Shown piece by piece: positions 38,946 to 45,993 of a DNA stretch of 64,000 bases. The notes under the pieces are model-generated. The model saw only the letters and a program-made list of their open reading frames with translations. It was not told the DNA's origin and ran no database searches. The DNA is from Cupriavidus consociatus (lineage in GTDB: Bacteria > Pseudomonadota > Gammaproteobacteria > Burkholderiales > Burkholderiaceae), in the NCBI RefSeq assembly GCF_017814975.1, contig NZ_JAGIQA010000012.1:124001-188000 (forward strand). The letters are read 5' to 3'. The position numbers and the translations under genes are program-made. Position 1 is the first letter of the stretch, and each line of letters begins with the position of its first letter.

Positions 38946-40529
38946 TTACGCGAGGAACATGCGGTACGCCGGGTTGTCGCTGACTTCCTGCCAGGGATAG
39001 CCCAGCGTGGCCAGCCGTTCGCGGAATGCCTGCACCTGGCCGTCGCTCACCTGGATGCCGGCCAGCACCGATCCCGTATCGCCGCCCTGGTTGCGGTAGT
39101 GGAACAGGCTGATGTTCCAGTCAGGCGCCAGCGCCGACAGGAAGGCCATCAATGCCCCCGGCTTTTCGGGAAATTCGAAGCGGAACAGGCGCTCGCCGCG
39201 CGCCAGCGGCGAGCGGCCGCCGATCATATGGCGGACGTGCTCCTTGGCTACCTCGTCGGCGGTCAGGTCGAGCGCCGGGAAGCCGTCGGCGTGCAGCGTG
39301 TCGAGGATCTCTGCCGCCTCGCCGGGCGAGCGCAGCTGCATGCCGACAAAAACGTGCGCGGTCTGCGCATCGGCAATCCGGTAAGTGAACTCGCTGATCT
39401 GCCGGTCACCCACCCGGGCACACAGGCGGCGGAACGCGCCGCAGGCCTCTGGCAGCGTGACGCCGAACATGGCTTCGCGCGCGTTGCCCAGTTCGGCGCG
39501 GTCGGCGACGAAACGCATGCGCTCGAAGTTGATATTGGCGCCGGAGGTGACCGCCACCAGCGTCTGGTTGCGCAGGCCCTCGCGCGCCGCATATTGCTTG
39601 GCCGCGGCCACCGCCAGCGCCCCCGCTGGCTCCAGCACACTGCGGGTGTCCTCGAACACGTCCTTGATCGCCGCGCACAGCGCGTCGGTGTCGACGGTGA
39701 CGATCTCGTCCAGGTAGCGGCGGCACAGCCGGAAGGTCTCTGCGCCGACCAGCTTCACCGCGGTGCCGTCCGAGAACAGTCCCACTTCCTCCAGCTCGAC
39801 GCGCCGCCCCGCGCGGACCGACTGCGCCATCGCGCACGAGTCCTCGGTCTGCACGCCGATGACCTTGATCTCCGGCCGTACCGCCTTGACGTAGGTGGCC
39901 ACGCCCGCGGCGAGGCTGCCGCCGCCGATCGGCACGAAGATCGCGTGGATGGGGCCGCGGTGCGCATTGAGGATTTCCGCCGCGACCGTTCCCTGGCCGG
40001 CGATGACATCGGGGTCATCGAATGCCGGGATGAAAGTCAGTCCCTGCTCGGCCTGCAGCCGCATCGCGTGACGGTACGCATCGGTGTAGGAGTCGCCGGC
40101 CTGCACCACCTCGACGGTGGGCCCGCCGTGCGCGCGCGCCGCGTCCACCTTGACCTGCGGCGCCGTGGTCGGCACCACGATCAGCGCGCGCACGCCGAGC
40201 CGCGCCGCGGACAGCGCCACGCCTTGCGCATGATTGCCCGCCGAGGCCGTGATGACGCCGCGCCGCAGGGCCTCGGGACTCAGGTGCGCCATCTTGTTGT
40301 AGGCGCCGCGCAGCTTGAACGAGAACACCGGCTGGGTGTCTTCGCGCTTGAGGTAGACCTGGTTGTGCAGCCGGGCGGACAGGTGCCGGGCAAAGTCCAG
40401 CTCGGTCTCGCGCGCCACATCGTAGACGCGCGCGGTCAGGATGCGCTTGAGGTAGGTGTGGTCGTCGGACGCGGCGGGGGTGGCGACTTCGGTGGCGTCG
40501 TCAGTGGCGGCGTCGGTGGTGGCGTGCAT
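38946..40529 (-). CDS. ilvA: threonine ammonia-lyase, biosynthetic
   Basis: 527 residues from ATG 40529. PLP-dependent fold type II catalytic domain with the Schiff-base lysine in FSFKLRGAYNKM, SAGNHAQGVALSAARLG, PIGGGSLAAGVATY; two C-terminal ACT-like regulatory domains (residues ~350-520) as in the isoleucine-inhibited E. coli enzyme. It deaminates threonine to 2-oxobutanoate, committing carbon to isoleucine. The Thr/Ala-rich N-terminus is non-conserved. A leader peptide and attenuator precede it. Confidence 0.96.
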   Translation of the reverse strand: MHATTDAATDDATEVATPAASDDHTYLKRILTARVYDVARETELDFARHLSARLHNQVYLKREDTQPVFSFKLRGAYNKMAHLSPEALRRGVITASAGNHAQGVALSAARLGVRALIVVPTTAPQVKVDAARAHGGPTVEVVQAGDSYTDAYRHAMRLQAEQGLTFIPAFDDPDVIAGQGTVAAEILNAHRGPIHAIFVPIGGGSLAAGVATYVKAVRPEIKVIGVQTEDSCAMAQSVRAGRRVELEEVGLFSDGTAVKLVGAETFRLCRRYLDEIVTVDTDALCAAIKDVFEDTRSVLEPAGALAVAAAKQYAAREGLRNQTLVAVTSGANINFERMRFVADRAELGNAREAMFGVTLPEACGAFRRLCARVGDRQISEFTYRIADAQTAHVFVGMQLRSPGEAAEILDTLHADGFPALDLTADEVAKEHVRHMIGGRSPLARGERLFRFEFPEKPGALMAFLSALAPDWNISLFHYRNQGGDTGSVLAGIQVSDGQVQAFRERLATLGYPWQEVSDNPAYRMFLA

Positions 40530-40570
40530 GGGGAGGCTCCGGGGTTCGTTGTCGATTGCCCTGGAGCCGG

Positions 40571-40604
40571 AAAACAAAACACCCGCCTGCAGGGCGGGTG
40601 TTTT
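40571..40604 (-). terminator. ilvA attenuator terminator hairpin
   Basis: Minus-strand stem AAAACACCCGCC (40604-40593) / GGCGGGTGTTTT (40587-40576) with a 5-nt loop, followed by GTTTT. It lies 42 bp before the ilvA ATG. Its 5' arm (ACCCGCC, 40593-40599) can instead pair with GGTGGGT (40633-40639), which is also the 3' part of a hairpin CACCATTC/GAATGGTG over the leader codons. It may also terminate folA read-through. Confidence 0.85.
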
Positions 40605-40629
40605 GCGGAAATCTGGTTCTGGACGCGCG

Positions 40630-40692
40630 CTAACCCACCATTCGGAGAATGGTGCGAATAATTCGCGCGATGGGGAAGTGACGGCGGTCCAT
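40630..40692 (-). CDS. ilvA leader peptide (candidate)
   Basis: Twenty codons read MDRRHFPIARIIRTILRMVG then TAG. Four Ile codons (three ATT, one ATC), plus Leu and Val, cluster at codons 8-18. The tandem ATT-ATT at 40657-40662 lies just before the 5' arm of hairpin CACCATTC/GAATGGTG. Ribosome stalling there would cover that arm and free GAATGGTGGGT to sequester the terminator's 5' arm, giving antitermination when isoleucyl-tRNA is scarce. The ribosome-binding site is not strong. Confidence 0.65.
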   Translation of the reverse strand: MDRRHFPIARIIRTILRMVG

Positions 40693-40744
40693 GGGGCAGA
40701 CTTTGGGCGATGCGGCGGGATTTGTCAATGCCGGCGGTATCGGC

Positions 40745-41245
40745 TCACGACTCTTCCGAAGGCGGCCGATCGTAGGTGACGAACGCATAGTCGAAGCCGT
40801 TGGCCTCGGAATGGTGCGTCTCGCGCGCGGTTTCCAGCCATTGCGTGCGGTCGATCGGCGGGAAGAAGGCGTCGCCTTCCACGTCGGCATCGATTTCGGT
40901 CACGACCAGCCGGTCGGCGCAAGGCATCGCCTCGGCATACAGCTGCGCGCCGCCGATCAGGAAGATCTGGTCGACGCCCACGCACAGGCGCTGCGCGTCT
41001 TCGAGTGACGTGGCCACTTCGGCGCCTTCGATGCGCAGGTCCGGGTTGCGGCTGACCACGATATTGCGCCGGCCCGGCAGCGGGCGGCCGATCGAGTCCC
41101 AGGTCTTGCGGCCCATGATCACGGGCGCGCCCATGGTGGTGCGCTTGAAATGCGCGAGGTCTTCCGGCAGGCGCCACGGCAGCGTGTTGTCGCGGCCGAT
41201 GGTGCCGTTGCGGGCCTTCGCGACAACCAGGGTCAGGATCGTCAT
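40745..41245 (-). CDS. folA: dihydrofolate reductase
   Basis: 166 residues from ATG 41245 ([20 protein letters not shown]). [20 protein letters not shown] (catalytic acidic residue region), [19 protein letters not shown] and [13 protein letters not shown] are the classic chromosomal FolA blocks. It regenerates tetrahydrofolate from the dihydrofolate that ThyA produces. Its ATG overlaps the thyA stop (ATGA), a functionally sensible coupling. Confidence 0.96.
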   Translation of the reverse strand: MTILTLVVAKARNGTIGRDNTLPWRLPEDLAHFKRTTMGAPVIMGRKTWDSIGRPLPGRRNIVVSRNPDLRIEGAEVATSLEDAQRLCVGVDQIFLIGGAQLYAEAMPCADRLVVTEIDADVEGDAFFPPIDRTQWLETARETHHSEANGFDYAFVTYDRPPSEES

Positions 41246-42036
41246 ACGGCCACCGGTGCCTTGATGGCGGCATGCGACTGGTAGCCGTCCAGTTCGAAGT
41301 CTTCGTAGCGGTAGTCGAAGATGCTGTCGGGCTTGCGCAGGATCTTCAGCCGCGGCAGCGGCAGCGGCTCGCGCGCCAGCTGGGTCTGCACCTGCTCGAA
41401 ATGGTTGTTGTAGATATGGCAGTCGCCGCCGGTCCAGATGAAGTCGCCCACTTCCAGCCCGGCCTGCTGCGCGATCATGTGCGTCAGCAGCGCATAGCTG
41501 GCGATATTGAACGGCACGCCGAGGAAGATGTCGGCGCTGCGCTGGTACAGCTGGCACGACAGCTTGCCGTCGGCCACGTAGAACTGGAAGAACGCGTGGC
41601 AGGGCGGCAGCTTCATGCGGGGGATATCGGCCACGTTCCAGGCCGACACGATCAGCCGGCGCGAGTCCGGGTTGGCGCGGATCTGCGCCATCAGGTCGGT
41701 GATCTGGTCGATATGGCGGCCGCCCGGCGCCGGCCACGAGCGCCACTGCGAGCCATACACCGGGCCCAGCTCGCCGTTCTCGTCGGCCCACTCGTCCCAG
41801 ATGCTGACGCCGTTTTCCTGCAGCCAGCGCACGTTGGTCGAGCCCTGCAGGAACCACAGCAGTTCCAGGATAATGGACTTCAGGTGCAGCTTCTTGGTGG
41901 TCACTACCGGGAAACCTTCGCGCAGGTCGAAGCGCATCTGGTAGCCGAACACCGAGCGCGTGCCGGTGCCGGTGCGGTCGGCCTTGTCGGTGCCATGCTC
42001 GTACACATGGCGCATGAAGTCGAGATACTGTTTCAT
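41242..42036 (-). CDS. thyA: thymidylate synthase
   Basis: 264 residues, E. coli size, from ATG 42036 ([15 protein letters not shown]). Active-site Cys in [27 protein letters not shown] and the dUMP-binding [14 protein letters not shown]. It methylates dUMP to dTMP with methylene-tetrahydrofolate, giving dihydrofolate. The frame is open ~50 bp upstream without similarity. It heads a thyA-folA operon. Confidence 0.97.
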   Translation of the reverse strand: MKQYLDFMRHVYEHGTDKADRTGTGTRSVFGYQMRFDLREGFPVVTTKKLHLKSIILELLWFLQGSTNVRWLQENGVSIWDEWADENGELGPVYGSQWRSWPAPGGRHIDQITDLMAQIRANPDSRRLIVSAWNVADIPRMKLPPCHAFFQFYVADGKLSCQLYQRSADIFLGVPFNIASYALLTHMIAQQAGLEVGDFIWTGGDCHIYNNHFEQVQTQLAREPLPLPRLKILRKPDSIFDYRYEDFELDGYQSHAAIKAPVAV

Positions 42037-42094
42037 CGGCGCGGGGCAGGGGATGTGACGCGGGCGCTGGACCCGCAAAGCAGGCATTTTAAAG

Positions 42095-42126
42095 CAAGAA
42101 GGGCCACCCTTCCGGGCGGCCCTTCC
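42095..42126 (-). terminator. terC terminator
   Basis: GAAGGGCC.CCC / GGG.GGCCCTTC stem (one mismatch) with a TTCTTGCTTT tail on the minus strand, between the terC stop and the thyA start. Confidence 0.8.
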
Positions 42127-42167
42127 TTAAGCGGACCGGGGCGGCTGCCCCGGCGCGGCGGCAAGCC

Positions 42168-42872
42168 TTAGTGGCTCCCAGCCGGTTCCTGCTGGTCGCG
42201 GCGCTTCTGCACCAGGTAGCCGGCACCCAGCACGCCGCCGATGATCAGCACGTACAGGCCCCAGTTGACCACCGGGTTGGCCTCGAAGAAGGCCTTGACC
42301 AGCGGCTCGTGCACGATCATCTTCACCGCCGTGAACGCCAGCACGCCCGCACCCACGTAGATGATGGCCGGGAAGCGCGCCATCAGCTTGAGCACCAGGC
42401 TCGAGCCCCACACCACGATGGGGATGCTGATCAGCAGGCCCAGCACCACCAGCAGGAAGCTGCCGTGCGCGGCGCCGGCCACGGCCAGCACGTTGTCCAC
42501 GCCCATCACCGCATCGGCGATGATGATGGTCTTCATTGCGCCCCACAGGGTCGCGGCGCCTGAGCCGTGCCCTTCTTCGCCGCTTTCGTCGGAGAGCAGC
42601 TTGTAGGCGATCCACACCAGCGCCAGGCCACCGACCAGCAGCAGCCCGGGGATCTTCAGCAGCCAGACCACGCCGATCGTCATGGCCGAGCGCACCACCA
42701 CGGCACCGATGGTGCCCCAGATGATGGCCTTCTTTTGCAGGTGCGGGGGCAGGTTGCGCGCCGCCAGGGCGATCACGATGGCATTGTCGCCGGCCAGCAC
42801 CAGGTCAATGACGACAATCGACAGCAGGGCCGTCAGGAACTGCATCGTGAACAGATCGGTAAACCACTCCAT
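42168..42872 (-). CDS. TerC family membrane protein (YjbE/YkoY-like)
   Basis: 234 residues with seven hydrophobic helices. The acidic motif in VVIDLVLAGDNAIVIALAAR and the repeat IIIADAVMGVDNVLAVAGAA are TerC hallmarks. Such proteins export or handle manganese to metallate secreted or membrane proteins. This fits the yybP-ykoY riboswitch found in its leader. The soluble loop (SDESGEEGHGSG) and the tail (KRRDQQEPAGSH) are cytoplasmic. Good GAGGAG site upstream of ATG 42872. Confidence 0.93.
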   Translation of the reverse strand: MEWFTDLFTMQFLTALLSIVVIDLVLAGDNAIVIALAARNLPPHLQKKAIIWGTIGAVVVRSAMTIGVVWLLKIPGLLLVGGLALVWIAYKLLSDESGEEGHGSGAATLWGAMKTIIIADAVMGVDNVLAVAGAAHGSFLLVVLGLLISIPIVVWGSSLVLKLMARFPAIIYVGAGVLAFTAVKMIVHEPLVKAFFEANPVVNWGLYVLIIGGVLGAGYLVQKRRDQQEPAGSH

Positions 42873-42959
42873 GAACTCTCCTCAGGGTACAAAACAGCGC
42901 AGATGCGCACGCTTAACGTTGGTTCGCCTGGATTCGCGGAGCACGGGGGCATGGGGGCG

Positions 42960-43106
42960 CCTTTGCAAACCATGAAGTCCAGGTTGCAAAGGTCTTGCTC
43001 GACCACAGGCGCGGTATGCGCACCGGCGGTCAGCACAACCGGGGACTGGGTCCCGGAATGACGATTGTGCTAAGGGCATCAGGCCCCGGAGCTACTCCCC
43101 TTTGAG
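42960..43106 (-). ncRNA. yybP-ykoY (Mn2+-sensing) riboswitch upstream of terC
   Basis: On the minus strand the leader reads AAAGGGGAGTAGC (43103-43091), the invariant first half of the yybP-ykoY aptamer. CGTCATTC follows, then GCAAGACCTTTGC (42999-42987), matching the second conserved loop and closing strand. Right after, CCTTTGCAACC can pair with GGTTTGCAAAGG (42960-42992), overlapping the aptamer's closing strand, so binding and the downstream stem would be mutually exclusive. The 147-bp span and its position before a TerC gene fit the known family. Confidence 0.9.
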
Positions 43107-43138
43107 GGTCGCGGGCCACTGAGGCCGCGCTGGGCGGC

Positions 43139-43144
43139 ATTATA
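43139..43144 (-). promoter_or_regulatory. terC promoter -10
   Basis: TATAAT on the minus strand, ~33 bp before the riboswitch's conserved AAAGGGGAG block. No strong -35. Confidence 0.65.
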
Positions 43145-43398
43145 AACGAACTGGTGCTGGTGTGGCGCATTGGGGGAGATACTGACTCAAGTTGTGGAGA
43201 GTGACGCATCGCGCCCATTCCGGCATGCAACGGTGCGCAATCCGCCGGATGCACCTATCCTTGAAGTTCGGCTCCGCCCGATGCGCTCCGGACCGCACAG
43301 GGGCGGGTTGCGGAGACCGGCGCGCACGACATGCACAGCGCGGCCTTGGGGAATACGCAGTGAAGCAGTAACCATTCGCGACCACACAAGGAAACGTC

Positions 43399-44505
43399 AT
43401 GCCGGCTGTCCAGAACCCGCCGAACGCCTCTTCCCAGCAGACCCCGCAGACCACTCTCCGCAACCACCACCACAACGGCCATGCCATAGCGCCGGCGCCT
43501 GGCGCCCAGCCCGCGCTGGTCGCACTGGCCAACGGCCAAGCGCACCGCCCGCCTCCCCAGCCCGAGTTCGTGCAGCAGTATTGCGAGGACAGCGGCGCGC
43601 TGCGCCGGCAACTGCTGGCGGGACTGTGCGCCGAGCCGGCAGCGATCAGTCCCAAGTTCTTCTACGACGTGCTGGGCTCGCGCCTGTTCGAGGCGATCAC
43701 CGACTTGCCGGAGTACTACCCGACGCGCACCGAGGCGGCTATCTTTGCCAGCGCCGCCCCCGCCATCGCGGCCCGCGCCGGCAGCGGCTGCGTGCTGGTG
43801 GACCTGGGCGCCGGCAATTGCGAGAAGGCCGCGCGGCTGTTCGGCAGCCTGCGGCCGGCGCAATACGTAGCCCTGGATATCTCGGTCGATTTCCTGCGCA
43901 CCACGCTGTCGTCGCTGCAGCAGCAACATCCTGGAATCCCGATGCTGGGCCTGGGCGCCGACCTGTGCGCGCCGTTCGACCTGCCGCCCAACGTCAGGCG
44001 CGGCAGGCGGCTGTTTTTCTACCCGGGCTCGAGCATCGGCAATTTCTCCCCCATGGAAGCGCTGGCGCTGTTGCAGCGGCTGCGCGGCGCGGCCGGGCGC
44101 GGCGATGGCGTGCTGATCGGCGTCGACCTGCACAAGGACGAGGCCGCGCTGGTGTCGGCCTACGACGATGCGTTGGGCGTCACGGCGGCCTTCAACCGCA
44201 ATATGCTGCGCAATGTGAACCGGATCGTCGGCACCGACTTCGTGCTGGCGGACTGGCGCCATGTGGCCAGCTTCGACCGTGAGGCGTCGCGCATCCAGAT
44301 GCACCTGGAGGCATGCCGCGAGGTGCGCGTGCAGTGGGAGGGCGGCGCGCGCGAATTCGGCGCGGGCGAGCGCATCCATACCGAGGATTCGTACAAGTAC
44401 AAGCTTGACGACTTCGCGCTGCTGCTCGAGGCTGCGGGGTTTGAGGACCCGGTCTGCTGGACCGATCCGCAAGGCTGGTTCGCGGTGTTCCACGCGCGCG
44501 GCTGA
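43399..44505 (+). CDS. egtD: L-histidine N-alpha-methyltransferase
   Basis: 368 residues; AAGGAAA upstream of the ATG. EgtD landmarks: PKFFYDVLGSRLFEAITDLP, EYYPTRTEAAIF, the SAM-binding LVDLGAGNCEKAARLF, FFYPGSSIGNFSP, and ALGVTAAFNRNMLRNVNR. A His/Gln/Pro-rich N-terminal extension of ~45 residues is not in the family. It makes hercynine (trimethylhistidine) from histidine and SAM, the first step of ergothioneine or selenoneine synthesis. The egtB-like gene follows after 144 bp. Confidence 0.95.
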   Translation: MPAVQNPPNASSQQTPQTTLRNHHHNGHAIAPAPGAQPALVALANGQAHRPPPQPEFVQQYCEDSGALRRQLLAGLCAEPAAISPKFFYDVLGSRLFEAITDLPEYYPTRTEAAIFASAAPAIAARAGSGCVLVDLGAGNCEKAARLFGSLRPAQYVALDISVDFLRTTLSSLQQQHPGIPMLGLGADLCAPFDLPPNVRRGRRLFFYPGSSIGNFSPMEALALLQRLRGAAGRGDGVLIGVDLHKDEAALVSAYDDALGVTAAFNRNMLRNVNRIVGTDFVLADWRHVASFDREASRIQMHLEACREVRVQWEGGAREFGAGERIHTEDSYKYKLDDFALLLEAAGFEDPVCWTDPQGWFAVFHARG

Positions 44506-44565
44506 GCTTGCCGGCCGGCCGGCCCTGTCCGGGCACCGCCGGGCACCGCCGGCAGGTGGTGTCAT

Positions 44566-44613
44566 AATGGCCGCACTGGCGTGCGCTGCAGGCTGCACGC
44601 CAGTGCGGCCATT
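44566..44613. repeat. 19-bp perfect inverted repeat between egtD and the egtB-like gene
   Basis: Arms AATGGCCGCACTGGCGTGC (44566-44584) and GCACGCCAGTGCGGCCATT (44595-44613) around a 10-nt centre containing CTGCAG. No T-run follows, so it is not a standard terminator. It may be a cruciform/operator or a hairpin that tunes expression of the second gene. Confidence 0.95.
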
Positions 44614-44649
44614 GCCTTCCCACCCCCATCCCCCTGCGCAGACCTATCG

Positions 44650-45909
44650 ATGAGCGGCTTTCCCATGCTTCCCGATCTCTATTTCACCGGCGGCAAGGCG
44701 GCCTGGTCCGATCCGCGGCGGCTGCCGCGCGAAGGCCTGGCGCAGGCGCTGGTCGAGACGCGCAACCGCACGCTGGCATGGCTGGCACCGTTCGGCCAGA
44801 CCCGCCGCGCCTGGGACGTGCCGCGCCAGTACGATGCCGACCCGCCGCTATGGACGCTGGGCCATGTCGCCTGGCATGCCGAGTGGTGGTGCCTGCGCGG
44901 CGTGCGCCAGGTAGACCGTGGTGGCGTGCCGGTGCCGGTGGCGTCCGAGCCTTCGCTGCTCGACGGCGCCGACGAATGGTTCGATCCCGACCGTATCGGC
45001 CCGGACGAGCGCTGGGAAGTCACGCTGCCCGACGTGGCCGTGGTCAAGCGCTATGCCGCCGATGTGCTCGACGGCTTGCTGCGCCGGATCGCATTGCTGC
45101 CCGACGACAGCGACCTGACCCTGTACCCGTACCGCCGCGCGCTGTTCCATGAAGATGCGCAGGGCGAGAGGCTGGCAGCGCTGCTGCAGGCGCTGGGCCT
45201 GGCGCCCGCGGAATCGGCGCCCGCCGCTGGCGGTGCCCGGCAGGTCGGGCAGGGCGGTACGCTGCAGTTCCCGGGCGGGCGCTTCACGCTTGGCTGGAGC
45301 GAGCCCGACGGCTTTGCGTGGCCCGACGAATTGCCGCCGCAACCGACCTATGTGCCGGCTTTCGAGATGGACGTCGCGCCGGTCAGCAACGCGCAGTTCC
45401 TGGAATTCATACAGGACGGCGGCTACGAGCGGCCCGCGTGGTGGTCGGCGTCGGGCCGCCAGTGGCTGATGACGCAGGAGCGCTCGTCCCCGCGCTACTG
45501 GTCGCGCCACCCGGACTCGCGCCAATGGATGGTGGAGCGCTTCGGCACGCTGCGCACGCTCAATCCCCACGAGGCAGTGCGCCACGTGACGCTGTTCGAA
45601 GCGCAGGCGTGGTGTGCCTGGGCCGGCCGGCGCCTGCCGGCGGAATCGGAATGGGAGCTGGCGGCAACGCAGAACCGCGGGTTGCAGTGGGGCGCGTTGC
45701 GCGAGTGGACGGCGACGCCGTACGAGCCTTACGCGGGCTTCAACGCGGCGCCGTCGGACGGCGAGTTTGTCGGCCGTTTCGGCACGCACCAGGCGGTGCG
45801 CGGCGTATCGTTCGCCAGCCCGTCGCGGCTGCGCCATGCGCGGGCGCGCTGGGCGCTGCTGCCGGAGGATGACCTGGCGTTCGTCGGCTTCCGGACCTGC
45901 GCGCTGTAG
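44650..45909 (+). CDS. EgtB/SenA-like sulfoxide or selenoneine synthase, SUMF1 family
   Basis: 419 residues from ATG 44650. N-terminal DinB-like helical domain (PLWTLGHVAWHAEWWCLRGV), then a C-type-lectin-like formylglycine-enzyme domain (YVPAFEMDVAPVSNAQFLEF, LPAESEWELAA, RGVSFASPSRLRHARARWA, GFRTCAL). The neighbour egtD supplies hercynine, so it should act on hercynine plus a thiol or selenosugar donor. In place of the HX3HXE iron-ligand motif the sequence has H167-E-D-A-Q171-G-E173, the second His being Gln. It could be EgtB, selenoneine synthase SenA or a diverged paralogue; no SenB/SenC gene is adjacent. Confidence 0.8.
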   Translation: MSGFPMLPDLYFTGGKAAWSDPRRLPREGLAQALVETRNRTLAWLAPFGQTRRAWDVPRQYDADPPLWTLGHVAWHAEWWCLRGVRQVDRGGVPVPVASEPSLLDGADEWFDPDRIGPDERWEVTLPDVAVVKRYAADVLDGLLRRIALLPDDSDLTLYPYRRALFHEDAQGERLAALLQALGLAPAESAPAAGGARQVGQGGTLQFPGGRFTLGWSEPDGFAWPDELPPQPTYVPAFEMDVAPVSNAQFLEFIQDGGYERPAWWSASGRQWLMTQERSSPRYWSRHPDSRQWMVERFGTLRTLNPHEAVRHVTLFEAQAWCAWAGRRLPAESEWELAATQNRGLQWGALREWTATPYEPYAGFNAAPSDGEFVGRFGTHQAVRGVSFASPSRLRHARARWALLPEDDLAFVGFRTCAL

Positions 45910-45926
45910 CGTCTCTGCTTGCGCAT

Positions 45927-45958
45927 GCAAAAAGGGCACCCTCGGGTGCCCTTTTTGC
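45927..45958. terminator. Bidirectional terminator between the egtB-like gene and the helicase gene
   Basis: GCAAAAAGGGCACC / GGTGCCCTTTTTGC, a perfect 14-bp stem with loop CTCG, A- and T-flanked, serving both convergent genes. Confidence 0.93.
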
Positions 45959-45993
45959 TGTCTTCGGCAAGGTGCGCTCGGCGCACCGACGCA

